Positions 24,787 through 33,078 are shown, counted from the first letter of the stretch. The stretch: DNA of 64,000 nt from Paractinoplanes polyasparticus (GCF_019710575.1 NZ_JAHWFK010000044.1:1-64000); one strand, 5' to 3'. Notes: generated by a model from the sequence alone, not told the origin. Numbers and translations: made by a program.

Positions 24787-25287
24787 ATGGCTTCCTGGTC
24801 CGATTTCGCCGCCTCCGAGCCCACGCTGGCCGCGGGCATCCGAGCGCTAATCCAGCAGTACGGTCCCGGCCTGGCCTACCTGGCCACGGTCCGACCCGAC
24901 GGCGCCCCTCGCCTCCATCCGGTCTCCCCCGTCTTCACCGACCAGGGCCTGTATTGCTTCATCGTCCCGTCCCCCAAACGCCGCGACCTGGAACGCGACG
25001 GCCGCTACGCGCTGCACTCCTTCCCCCCGGAAGAGAACGACGACGAGGCCATCCTCACCGGCCGCGCCACCCCCGTCCACAACCCCCGAGTGATAGCCCG
25101 CCTGGCCGCCGACCTGCACGCCTCCCCCGAGGTCGACTGGCGCCTGTTCGAACTCTCCATCGAGTCGGCCACCCTCCGCACCCACGGCCCCGCCGGCGCC
25201 CTCCCCCTGGCCGCGGGCCCCCTGGTGGCCCCACTCACCCGCTCCTGGCGCGCCGAGTTACCCCGCCCCCTCGCAGCCGTGAGTTGA
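24787..25287 (+). CDS. Pyridoxamine 5'-phosphate oxidase-fold protein, probably SOS-regulated
   Basis: A 166-residue split-barrel protein (AYLATVRPDGAPRLHPVSPVF, GLYCFIVPSPKRRDLERDG, NDDEAILTGRATPV) of the flavin/F420-binding PNPOx-like superfamily. Its short -10-to-ATG distance suggests a leaderless transcript, and the LexA box immediately upstream suggests induction by DNA damage. Cofactor and substrate are not determinable by eye. Confidence 0.83.
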   Translation: MASWSDFAASEPTLAAGIRALIQQYGPGLAYLATVRPDGAPRLHPVSPVFTDQGLYCFIVPSPKRRDLERDGRYALHSFPPEENDDEAILTGRATPVHNPRVIARLAADLHASPEVDWRLFELSIESATLRTHGPAGALPLAAGPLVAPLTRSWRAELPRPLAAVS

Positions 25288-25339
25288 ACCGGCCCGGTCC
25301 CGCCGCCCCACCCCCAGATCGGGTACAGTGATGCCCGCT

Positions 25340-25410
25340 GCGGGTGTAGTTCAATGGCAGAACATCAGCTTCCCAAGCTGACAGTGCGGGTTCGATTCCC
25401 GTCACCCGCT
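25340..25410 (+). tRNA. tRNA-Gly (anticodon CCC)
   Basis: A complete cloverleaf: acceptor GCGGGTG/CACCCGC, anticodon stem TCAGC/GCTGA with loop TTCCCAA giving anticodon CCC, T-arm with TTCGATT, discriminator T at 25410. The 3' CCA is not encoded. A bulged hairpin terminator follows. Confidence 0.95.
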
Positions 25411-25419
25411 CGTCGGTGA

Positions 25420-25455
25420 GAGGCCCGTGTTCGCGGAAAGCGCGAACCGGGCCTC
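25420..25455 (+). terminator. tRNA-Gly terminator hairpin with single-T bulge
   Basis: An eight-bp lower stem (25420-25427 with 25448-25455), bulged T at 25428, and a seven-bp upper stem (GTTCGCG/CGCGAAC). It is built like the hairpin after tRNA-Leu at 46685, including the bulged T and the CATTTCTGC that follows. Confidence 0.8.
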
Positions 25456-25468
25456 CTCGCATTTCTGC

Positions 25469-25487
25469 CTGGGGGCCGAGCCCCCAG
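25469..25487. repeat. GGGGGCCGAGCCCCC hairpin, extragenic copy 1
   Basis: Eight-bp stem CTGGGGGC/GCCCCCAG with loop CGA, preceded by CATTTCTGC. A second copy with the same CATTTCTGC lead follows the tRNA-Leu terminator (46742-46754), so this is a repeated extragenic element rather than chance. Confidence 0.6.
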
Positions 25488-25559
25488 ACCCCACGTTGCG
25501 GTCACTTGCGGTCGGTGGGCGGTGGGGCTTTGAGGGCTTGGGGCTTGGGCACGACAGTC

Positions 25560-25709
25560 ATGCCCTTCAAGTGGCTGCTCGACACCTTCGCGTCAGGCCT
25601 TGTCCTGGAGGATGCTCTCCGCGACATCGATCAGGGATACACCCTTGACGAGCGGGTGGCCCAGCTCGCTCCGATGCGCGCGAAGATGCAGCACTCTCGC
25701 CGACGGTGA
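25560..25709 (+). pseudogene. Short orphan reading frame, possible gene fragment
   Basis: An ATG at 25560 opens 49 codons (MPFKWLLDTFASGLVLEDAL...) with a helical character but no ribosome site. The frame ends inside the next fragment, where the reading frame shifts. It may be the 5' part of the same decayed gene. No family can be assigned. Confidence 0.35.
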
Positions 25710-26010
25710 GTGCCGGCACCTGTGCGGCCTCTACATCAATGCCGACCAAAGCGTGTCGCAGGCGCTGAAGGACAAGCTTCTCAACAAACTGGTGACCATC
25801 GAGATCTACCACGGCATCACCGTGGAACAGGCCGCTCAGATGTTCGTGGACCTCAACTACGAGGGCACCCCCATGGACAAGGTCACTAAGGCCAACATCG
25901 ACCCTCGAAACAAATGGGTGTGGGCAGCCAAAAAGATCTTTGAGGAGCTAGCTCACCTACTGAGGACGCCATCGCGGCATAGACCGAGGCGACCGGTGTC
26001 CCCGAACTGA
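25690..26010 (+). pseudogene. DGQHR-domain (DndB-type) gene remnant
   Basis: This frame reads LADGECRHLCGLYI, a decayed version of the DGQHR-L-GL motif, then KDKLLNKLVTIEIYHG, QAAQMFVDLNYEGTPMDK and NIDPRN. The DGQHR-like start plus the F-x-D-L-N block resembles DNA-phosphorothioation proteins of the DndB/DGQHR family. There is no credible start or complete domain, the motif itself is damaged, and base composition is lower in GC than in neighbours. It lies 280 bp after tRNA-Gly, a common integration site, so a lost island is plausible. Confidence 0.5.
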
Positions 26011-26027
26011 CCGTGCGAAGGGTCTGG

Positions 26028-26525
26028 CTAGGCGCCCGGGGCGGAGCCGATTATCACGATGGTCAGGTTGGGCCAGCCGCTGCGGGGCTCGCCTGGTGGG
26101 GGTGGGCGCATCATGGTCAGTCGTACCTCGCGGGGCCACCAGCGGGTGGGCTCGCGCCACGTGCATTCGAGGATTCTGGCGTCCGGGTTGTCGGTGCAGT
26201 CGCCGGTCTGGGGCCAGTGGTCGAGTTGGGTGGCTACGCGCTTCTGCGTCTGCAGCCACGGGGAGTTCGGTGGCAGCGCGTAAGTGTGGACGGTGGCTGG
26301 ACCGCGGTCGTTGCGGAGGGCCAGCGCGATGATGTTGGCGCGGTTGTCCACAACCGTTTCGTATTCGCCCTCGGGGAGCTGGGTGGACGCCTGCGCGGGC
26401 CGGAGAATCTCGTGCGCGGTGCCGGCGGCTCTCCAGCGTACGAGAGTGATGGCACCGAGCAGCACGACGATGACCAGCAAGAATCCCGCGATGGCGGCGC
26501 TCAGGCGCCGTCGACCGATCCGCAC
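26028..26525 (-). CDS. Single-pass membrane protein, unknown
   Basis: About 165 residues: an N-terminal basic stretch, one transmembrane helix (about 8-28, AIAGFLLVIVVLLGAITLV), and an extracytoplasmic domain with a Cys pair (TGDCTDNP, ILECTWREP). The end contains MMRPPPPGEPRSGWPNLTIV. The start is uncertain (GTG 26525 or GTG 26549); no clear ribosome site. Family not recognised. Confidence 0.65.
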   Translation of the reverse strand: MRIGRRRLSAAIAGFLLVIVVLLGAITLVRWRAAGTAHEILRPAQASTQLPEGEYETVVDNRANIIALALRNDRGPATVHTYALPPNSPWLQTQKRVATQLDHWPQTGDCTDNPDARILECTWREPTRWWPREVRLTMMRPPPPGEPRSGWPNLTIVIIGSAPGA

Positions 26526-26711
26526 AGCCGGAGTGTAGGCAGCGCACACCAGGCCCCGCCGGTTTGGGGAGGCGGGGCGACGCGGGTACAGGAATGCCGG
26601 GCGGCGACGGCGACCCGGTCCGCGTGGTGGAGACCGCGCGGCGCACCGACCCGGCCGGCGTGCGGCAGGTTTCGTGGCACCGAGTCGCGCGCCCGTCGGA
26701 GCGGATGCTGC

Positions 26712-27593
26712 TCAGCTGATCTGGATGAAGACGTTGTCTATCTCGCCGGCGAACTGGTCGTTGGACTTGTTCGTTCCCTTGCCGCCGACGCGCAGGGGCT
26801 CGGCGTTCGCGATGGAGAGGGACGGCGGGACGGCGACCGTGGCGGCGGGGGCGTCGTCGATGGTCAGGGTCAGTTTGTTGCGGGTTCGGGTGCACTCCAG
26901 CTTGTGCCAGCGGCCGTCGGCCACGTTCACGGCGGGCTCGGCCCGATAGATGGCGCCGTTGCCGGCCAGGACGCAGCTCGGGTGGCCGAGGCGGTGGTCG
27001 ACCTGCAGCTTGTACTGGCTGACCCGGCCGACCGAGTAGCCCTTCTGCACGACGTTCGCGCCGTCGGAGAGGTCGGCTGGGGTCATGCGCACCGCGGCCC
27101 CGTACTGCAGGCGTTTGGTGCCGGGGTTGAGGGTGTCGTCACGCCGTCCCTCGAGGATGGCCCGGGGGCAGTCACGTTCGCGGGCCAGGCGGCAGCGGTC
27201 GGGGTAGGAAAGGGCCAGACCTGACCCCTGGCGTACGAGCCGTAGCGCGCCACCGTTCTGGCCGAGCGGCCGCAGCTCGTGGCGGCCGAGGTGGTCGGTG
27301 ATCGGACGGCCGACGCCCCCGTCGAAGGTGTAGCGCACCGACACCGGTCCGGCGGCTGTCCTGACGCGGCCCGGCGGTGGAGATGCGCCCGGTTCCTGAA
27401 TGGGTAGCAGACCGGCCAGGGCGCCGGCTCCGCGCTGGGTCCGGGTGGTCAGGTCGAGCGGTGCGGGCTTCGCGGACACGGCCGGCCGCCCGACGGCGAA
27501 GGCCGGTGGCGACGAGGGCCGCTGCGCGTGGACGGCCACTCCGACCAGAACCAATGCCCCGATCGAAGCCGACCACCATCGTTTGCGAGACAT
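26712..27593 (-). CDS. Secreted LamG/concanavalin-A-like protein
   Basis: A 293-residue protein with a signal peptide (about 1-23, WWSASIGALVLVGVAVHA), a Pro/Ala-rich linker, and a beta-sandwich region from about 88 (VRYTFDGGVGRPITDHLGRHEL) to the end. DGRWHKLECTRTRNKLTLTI is the LamG/laminin-G edge-strand signature. Such domains bind carbohydrate or act as surface modules; no catalytic residues are evident. The 118 bp before it and 162 bp after it hold no other feature. Confidence 0.8.
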   Translation of the reverse strand: MSRKRWWSASIGALVLVGVAVHAQRPSSPPAFAVGRPAVSAKPAPLDLTTRTQRGAGALAGLLPIQEPGASPPPGRVRTAAGPVSVRYTFDGGVGRPITDHLGRHELRPLGQNGGALRLVRQGSGLALSYPDRCRLARERDCPRAILEGRRDDTLNPGTKRLQYGAAVRMTPADLSDGANVVQKGYSVGRVSQYKLQVDHRLGHPSCVLAGNGAIYRAEPAVNVADGRWHKLECTRTRNKLTLTIDDAPAATVAVPPSLSIANAEPLRVGGKGTNKSNDQFAGEIDNVFIQIS

Positions 27594-27710
27594 GCAACTA
27601 TTGTCGGAAATGGTCGGCGGGCTATGCCATCGGGGCTACCTCGACCCGCCGGGCGAAGGGTGAAACAACCCGAATGCGGTCGCCGCACCGGTCACTTCCG
27701 GATGGTCCGG

Positions 27711-28778
27711 TCAGTGGTGGGAGACGCCGGCGTCCCTCGGCTGGGCGACCGCCGGCGGTTGCACGGGGTGAGCCGGCTCGCCCACCACCGCGTGGATCAC
27801 GTCGTCCAGGGTGATCACGCCGAGTGGGCGGCGGCCGTCGCTGACCAGCACGATGTGCAGGCGGTCGCGGCGCATCACCAGTAGCAGGTCGCCCAGCGAA
27901 CGCTCCGGCGCCACCACCGCCAACGGGCGGATGATCTCGGGTGGGATCGGCATCGTGCGGCGTTCGGCGCCGTACCCGAGGATGTCCTTGACGTGCACGA
28001 AGCCGAGCACGCGCCGCGTCTCGCGCTGCACGACCGGGAACCGGGAGCGCCCCGTGCGGGTTGCTACCGCCTCGACCGTCGCCGGGGACACGTCGTCCGC
28101 GATCGTGGTGACACTCGACCAGGGCCGCAGCGTGTCGCCGGCCGTACGCTCGTGCAGTTCGAGCGCCGCGTGGATGCGCGCGTACTGTTCCGTGCCCAGC
28201 AGGCCCTCGCTGCGCGCCTGGGTGACCATGCCGGCCAGCTCCTCGGCCGTGAACACCGTCTTCACCGAGTCGGTGGCCTCGATCGACCAGATCTTCAGAA
28301 CCATGCGCGCCGCCCACCGCATCGCGTTGAGCAGCGGCTTCGTCGCCGTGCAGAAGGCCAGCATGAACGGGCCCAGGATCAGCGCCGCCCTTTCCGGCCC
28401 GGCCAGCGTGATGTTTTTCGGCACCATCTCGCCGATGACCGTGTGCAGGAAGACGACGATGCCCAGGGCCAGCACGAACGCCACCGGATGGATCGCGTTC
28501 TCGGGCAGGCCGATCTCGCGGAACGGGCCCTCGAGCAAGTGGGCCAGCGCCGGTTCGGCCAGCGCGCCCAGGCCGAGCGAGCAGATCGTGATGCCGAGCT
28601 GAGCGCCGGCGATCATCAGCGGGATCTGGCTCATCGCCGAGAGCGCCCAGCGGGCCCGCTTGCTGTTCGCGGCGAGCGGTTCCAACGCCGTACGCCGGGA
28701 CGCGATCAGGGCGAACTCGCCGCCCACGAAGAGCCCGTTGCCGATCAGCAGCACGGCGGTGACCAGCAGCTCAGTCAT
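27711..28778 (-). CDS. CNNM/CBS-domain transporter-like protein (hemolysin C family)
   Basis: A 355-residue membrane protein with a DUF21/CNNM transmembrane domain (about 1-190; start LLVTAVLLIGNGLFVGGEFALIASRR; motif GEMVPKN) followed by a pair of CBS domains (GRSRFPVVQRETRRVLGFVHVKD; RLHIVLVSDGRRPLGVITLDDV). There is no C-terminal CorC-HlyC domain, unlike its neighbour. The family is linked to Mg2+/Co2+ transport. It overlaps the upstream paralogue by eight bp, forming an operon. Confidence 0.92.
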   Translation of the reverse strand: MTELLVTAVLLIGNGLFVGGEFALIASRRTALEPLAANSKRARWALSAMSQIPLMIAGAQLGITICSLGLGALAEPALAHLLEGPFREIGLPENAIHPVAFVLALGIVVFLHTVIGEMVPKNITLAGPERAALILGPFMLAFCTATKPLLNAMRWAARMVLKIWSIEATDSVKTVFTAEELAGMVTQARSEGLLGTEQYARIHAALELHERTAGDTLRPWSSVTTIADDVSPATVEAVATRTGRSRFPVVQRETRRVLGFVHVKDILGYGAERRTMPIPPEIIRPLAVVAPERSLGDLLLVMRRDRLHIVLVSDGRRPLGVITLDDVIHAVVGEPAHPVQPPAVAQPRDAGVSHH

Positions 28779-30105
28779 CTTCGGGCTCCGGCGGCGCAGA
28801 GACCCGCACCTGTTCGATGCGGTGCCGGTCGACGGCCGTCACGGTGAACTCCCACCCGCGTGTCTCGTACGATTCGCCGACCGCCGGGATGTGGCCGAGC
28901 CGAGCCAGCAGAAAACCGGCGAGCGTCTCGTACGGCCCCTCGGGCAGCGCGAAACCGGTCTGTTCCATCAGCTCGTCCTCGCGCAGCAGGCCGTCGACCG
29001 CGTACGACTTCTCGCCGCCGGGGGCCGTGAGCTCCTCGGTCGAGGTCTGGGCGGGCTCGACGTCGTACTCGTCGGCGATCTCCCCGACCAGTTCCTCGAT
29101 CAGGTCTTCCGCGGTGACGACGCCGTCGGTGCCGCCGTACTCGTCGACCACGATGGCCAGGTCGGCGTCGGCCTCGCGCAGCGCCGTCAGCACCTTGTCG
29201 AGGCTGAGGCTCTCGGGGACGTACACGGGCTCCCGGGCGATCGTCGCGACCTGGGTCAGGGCCCGGCGCTCGGGTGGGACACCCAGCGCGTCGGGGACGC
29301 CCACGACGCCGATGACCAGGTCGATCGTGTTCTCGTAGACGGGGAAGCGGGTGTGCCCGGTCTCGCGCGCGACCGTGATCAGCTCGGCCACGCTGGCGGT
29401 GGTCTTCAGTCCGACCACGTCGACGCGCGGCGTCATCGCCTTGGCCGCGCGTTTCTCGCCGAAGCGGATCGTGCGGCGCAGCAGCGTGGCTGTCTCGGCC
29501 GGCAGGGCGCCGGCGCGGGCGCTGATGGCGGCGAGCAGGCCCAGTTCCTCGGGCGACCGGGCGCTGGCCAGCTCTTCCTGCGGCTCGATGCCCAGGCGGC
29601 GGACCAGCCAGTTGGCCGACCCGTTGAGGCCGCCGATCACCCACTTCAAGAGCCTCGAGAACGTACGCAACGGGGCCGCAGTCAGCAGCGCGGCGCGCAT
29701 CGGCCGGGCCAGAGCCGCGTTCTTGGGCACCAGTTCGCCGAAGAGCATCGAGACGAGGGTGGCCACGACCAGCGCGATCCCGTGCGTCACGGCGTCGGTG
29801 GCGTTCCCGGCGACCGGCTCGACCACCGGCTCGAAGATCTTGGAGAGCGCGGGTTCGGCCAGATAGCCGGTGAGCAGGGCGGTGAGCGTGATGCCCAACT
29901 GGGTGCCGGAGAGCTGGAACGAAAGCTCGTGCAGCGCGTGCTCGACCGTGCGCGCACGGCGATCACCCGAGCGGGAGCGGGACGCGATCTCGGCCCGGTC
30001 GACCGTGACGAGCCCGAACTCGGCGGCCACGAAGAACGCGTTGCCCGCCGTGAGCAGCGCGAACGCGGCCAAGGGGAGCACCGCGGTCAGGAGCAGGCCG
30101 TCCAT
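28771..30105 (-). CDS. CNNM/CBS/CorC-domain protein (hemolysin C family)
   Basis: A 444-residue paralogue of the following gene with the full domain set: DUF21 membrane domain (FFVAAEFGLVTVDRAEI, SMLFGELVPKNAALA), two CBS domains (HTRFPVYENTIDLVIGVVGV; LAIVVDEYGGTDGVVTAEDL) and a C-terminal CorC_HlyC domain (YETLAGFLLARLGHIPAVGE). Two tandem family members, the first full-length and the second lacking the CorC domain, are common in actinobacteria and may heterodimerise. ATG 30105 is preceded by GAGGTGA. Confidence 0.93.
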   Translation of the reverse strand: MDGLLLTAVLPLAAFALLTAGNAFFVAAEFGLVTVDRAEIASRSRSGDRRARTVEHALHELSFQLSGTQLGITLTALLTGYLAEPALSKIFEPVVEPVAGNATDAVTHGIALVVATLVSMLFGELVPKNAALARPMRAALLTAAPLRTFSRLLKWVIGGLNGSANWLVRRLGIEPQEELASARSPEELGLLAAISARAGALPAETATLLRRTIRFGEKRAAKAMTPRVDVVGLKTTASVAELITVARETGHTRFPVYENTIDLVIGVVGVPDALGVPPERRALTQVATIAREPVYVPESLSLDKVLTALREADADLAIVVDEYGGTDGVVTAEDLIEELVGEIADEYDVEPAQTSTEELTAPGGEKSYAVDGLLREDELMEQTGFALPEGPYETLAGFLLARLGHIPAVGESYETRGWEFTVTAVDRHRIEQVRVSAPPEPEDD

Positions 30106-30205
30106 GATCGGTTCACCTCGGTCTCATTGTGCCGGAACCGGGCGAGTCCGGCCTGCCCACCGGAGGTGAGGATTGGCACGCCGCGAATCTGGATACCGTC
30201 AGGGC

Positions 30206-30874
30206 ATGAACCTGGTCGAAGAGTTCACGCTGCTCGCGTACGACGACGACGGCACTCCGCTGACCGACGGCACCCACCTCGACCACGGTCTCGGCGGTGG
30301 CCTGCTGCTCGAACTGGCCCTGGCGGGCCGGGTCGACGTGGCCGACAAGAAGGTGGTCGCGCTCGACATCAATCCGACCGGTGACCCGCTGCTGGACAAC
30401 GCCCTGATGCGCATCGTCGGCGACGACAAGCCACGCAAGCCCGGTTACTGGGTCTCGAAGTTCGCGCAGGACACCCGGCCGCAGGTGCTCGACCGGCTCG
30501 TGGCCGAGGGCATCCTGCGTACGGAGAAGGACAAGGTCCTCTGGGTCTTCCCCCGCACCAAGTACCCGGCCGCCCACGGCGTCGAGCCCGTGCAGGAGAC
30601 CGCCGCCCGTGACCGCATGCGAAACGCCGTGCTCGGTACGGGCGAGGTCGAGCCCCGTACGGCCGCCCTGTGCGCCCTCGTCGCAGCGACCGGCCTGGAC
30701 GGGAAGGTCTTCGCCGGCCTCGACCGCAAGGTCGTCAAGACGCGACTCCGCGAGATCAGCGAAGGCGCCTGGGCCGCCGAGGCCGTGAAGAAGGCGCTCG
30801 ACGAGATCCAGGCGGCCGTGATGGTCGCGATCGTCGCCTCGACCACCGCGGCCACCGCCGGCACGCCGAACTGA
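30206..30874 (+). CDS. GPP34/GOLPH3-domain protein
   Basis: A 222-residue all-helical protein of the GOLPH3/VPS74 fold: EEFTLLAYDDDGTP at the start, LGGGLLLELALAGRVDV, LVAEGILRTEKDKVLWVFPRTKYP and a long C-terminal helix. Eukaryotic GOLPH3 binds phosphatidylinositol-4-phosphate; actinobacterial versions are of unknown function. ATG 30206 is preceded by AGGG. It stops three bases before the convergent etfD stop. Confidence 0.88.
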   Translation: MNLVEEFTLLAYDDDGTPLTDGTHLDHGLGGGLLLELALAGRVDVADKKVVALDINPTGDPLLDNALMRIVGDDKPRKPGYWVSKFAQDTRPQVLDRLVAEGILRTEKDKVLWVFPRTKYPAAHGVEPVQETAARDRMRNAVLGTGEVEPRTAALCALVAATGLDGKVFAGLDRKVVKTRLREISEGAWAAEAVKKALDEIQAAVMVAIVASTTAATAGTPN

Positions 30875-30877
30875 GGC

Positions 30878-33022
30878 CTACACCTCCTGCTTGAGGGAGC
30901 GCAGGAGGACCGTCGCGACGTCCACGACCTCGACGTTCTCCTGCTCACCCTTGCCGGTGACCCCGTCGCCGATCATCGTGTAGCAGAACGGGCAGCCCAC
31001 CGCGATCGTCTTCGCCCCGGTCGCCAGGGCTTCCTCCGTACGCTCGACGTTGATCCGCTTGCCGATCTTCTCCTCCATCCACATGCGGGCGCCGCCGGCG
31101 CCGCAGCAGAAGGAGCGTTCCTGGTTGCGCGGCATCTCCACGAGGTTGCCGACCGCTTCCCCGAGCACCTCACGGGGAGCGTCGAACACCCGGTTGTGCC
31201 GGCCCAGGTAGCACGGGTCGTGGTAGGTCACGTCGCCCTCGACGGGCTGGACCGGTGTCAGCTTGCCTTCCTTGACCAGGTGGGCGAGCAGCTGCGTGTG
31301 GTGCACGACCTCGACCTTCAGGCCCAGCTGCTCGTACTCGTTGCCGAGCGTGTTGAAGCAGTGCGGGCAGGTCGCCACGATCTTCTTCGTCGGCCGGTCC
31401 CCGAACGCCTCGTTCAGCGTCTCGACGTTCTGCTGGGCCAGCATCTGGAAGACGAACTCGTTGCCGATGCGCCGCGCCGGGTCACCCGTGCAGGTCTCGC
31501 CCTCGCCGAGGATCGCGTAGTTGACCCCGGCCTCGTGCAGCAGCTTGGCCACCGCGCGGGTGGTCTTCTTGGCCCTGTCCTCGAACGCGCCGGCGCAGCC
31601 GACCCAGAACAGGTAGTCGAAGTCCTCCGTCTCGCCGACCCGCGGCACCTCGAAGTCCAGACCCTTGGTCCAGTCCTCGCGGGTGTTCTGCGGCGCGCCC
31701 CACGGGTTGCCCTTGTTCTCGAGGTTGCGCAGCATGACGCCGGCCTCGGACGGGAACGACGACTCGATCAGCACCTGGTAGCGGCGCATGTCGACGATGT
31801 GGTCGATGTGCTCGATGTCGACCGGGCACTGCTCGACGCAGGCGCCGCAGGTGGTGCACGACCACAGGACGTCCGGGTCGATCACGCCCTGTTCATCGGC
31901 CGTGCCGATCAGCGGGCGGTTCCCCTCGGCCAGCGCGAGCACGTCCATGTGGGCCAGCTGGGCCTCGGTGGCCTTCTCCTCGCCGGTCAGATCCTTGCCG
32001 CCGCCGCCCAGAAGATAAGGCGCTTTCGCGTACGCATGATCACGCAACGACAGGACCAGGAGCTTCGGCGAGAGCGGCTTGGCCGTGTTCCACGCCGGGC
32101 ACTGCGACTGGCACCGCCCGCACTCCGTGCAGGTCGAGAAGTCGAGCAGCCCCTTCCAGGTGAACTGCTCCACCTGGGCGACGCCGAACTGGTCCTTCTC
32201 GGGGTCGGCCTCCTCGAAGTCGAGGGGCTTGCCCTGGCTCATCATCGGCCGCAGCGCACCCAGCCCGGAACCGGCCGGCTTCTCGGGCGCCCGCTTGAAG
32301 AAGATGTTGAAGAACGCGAGGAAGCGGTGCCAGGCGACGCCCATGGTCGGGTTGAGCGCGATGGTGATCAGCCAGCCCATCGAGATGAACAGCTTGACCA
32401 GCGCCACCCAGGTGGGCCCGTCCTCGGCCGCGGGCAACAGGCTGCCGACGCCGTGCGACAGCGGGGTCGCCCAGCCCGGGTACTCGAACGTGTCGTTGGC
32501 GACCTTGAATCCGCGGATCAGGAACCCGCAGGCCAGCACGCCCAGGATCACGGCCTCGACGAAGTACGCCTGCCACATCGTGGAGCCGAGGAAACGGCTG
32601 CGCTTCTGCCGGATGTTCCGCTGGCGCACGAGGATCAGGTAGACGATGCCGATCAGGCCGAGAATGCCGATCCACTCGGTGACGAACCCGTAGACGACCC
32701 AGTGCCCGATGATCGGCAGTCCGCCCTCGGGGTCGACGACCTCGAAGTACGCCTCCACGACCAGCAGGAACAGGATCATGAAGGAGACCATCACGAGCCA
32801 GTGGGCGGCGCCGATCGCGCTCCACTTCAGCATGCGGGTGTGGCCGAGCGTCTCGACCAGCATGGTCTTCGTACGCGCCGGCTTGTTCTCGAACCGGGCC
32901 GGGTCCGGTTGACCTTGACGGATCACCGCCGTGATGGTCAGCACCGCCCGCACGGCGAGCACGACGGCCACGACGGTGATGGCGCCGGCCAGAACGGTGG
33001 CAACTATCTGCGCGATGCCCAT
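30878..33022 (-). CDS. etfD: EtfD-type membrane iron-sulfur ETF oxidoreductase
   Basis: A 714-residue protein with an N-terminal membrane domain of about six helices (NarI-like, 1-240), two 4Fe-4S clusters (C298/C301/C304/C308 and C389/C392/C395/C399) and two C-terminal CCG domains (FWVGCAGAF...CPHCFN; DPCYLGRHN...FCCGAGGARM...CPFCYTM). It corresponds to mycobacterial Rv0338c (EtfD), which carries electrons from ETF, and so from acyl-CoA dehydrogenases, into the respiratory chain. A TTAC-N6-GTAA palindrome upstream matches those at fadE5. The closing stop is adjacent to that of the GPP34 gene. Confidence 0.92.
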   Translation of the reverse strand: MGIAQIVATVLAGAITVVAVVLAVRAVLTITAVIRQGQPDPARFENKPARTKTMLVETLGHTRMLKWSAIGAAHWLVMVSFMILFLLVVEAYFEVVDPEGGLPIIGHWVVYGFVTEWIGILGLIGIVYLILVRQRNIRQKRSRFLGSTMWQAYFVEAVILGVLACGFLIRGFKVANDTFEYPGWATPLSHGVGSLLPAAEDGPTWVALVKLFISMGWLITIALNPTMGVAWHRFLAFFNIFFKRAPEKPAGSGLGALRPMMSQGKPLDFEEADPEKDQFGVAQVEQFTWKGLLDFSTCTECGRCQSQCPAWNTAKPLSPKLLVLSLRDHAYAKAPYLLGGGGKDLTGEEKATEAQLAHMDVLALAEGNRPLIGTADEQGVIDPDVLWSCTTCGACVEQCPVDIEHIDHIVDMRRYQVLIESSFPSEAGVMLRNLENKGNPWGAPQNTREDWTKGLDFEVPRVGETEDFDYLFWVGCAGAFEDRAKKTTRAVAKLLHEAGVNYAILGEGETCTGDPARRIGNEFVFQMLAQQNVETLNEAFGDRPTKKIVATCPHCFNTLGNEYEQLGLKVEVVHHTQLLAHLVKEGKLTPVQPVEGDVTYHDPCYLGRHNRVFDAPREVLGEAVGNLVEMPRNQERSFCCGAGGARMWMEEKIGKRINVERTEEALATGAKTIAVGCPFCYTMIGDGVTGKGEQENVEVVDVATVLLRSLKQEV

Positions 33023-33064
33023 CTGCGTTGTGCCTCCTCGCCTCGGCTGTCCGCCGCGCCCATG

Positions 33065-33078
33065 TTACCCACGAGTAA
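33065..33078. promoter_or_regulatory. TTAC-N6-GTAA operator-like palindrome upstream of etfD
   Basis: TTACCCACGAGTAA lies 43-56 bp upstream of the etfD start. It shares the half-sites and six-base spacing with the fadE5 and hemolysin III upstream sites; TTACCC is common to it and the perfect fadE5 site. Confidence 0.6.

Noticed and set aside
25235..25462. Minus-strand frame containing GIEPALSAWEADVLPLNYTR across tRNA-Gly
   Set aside because: It is antisense to the tRNA; this peptide is a well-known spurious annotation over tRNA-Gly genes.
26344..26352. TTGTCCACA DnaA-box match
   Set aside because: A single copy inside a coding gene is expected by chance.
28660..30384. 574-codon plus-strand frame
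   Set aside because: Antisense to the CBS/CNNM genes.
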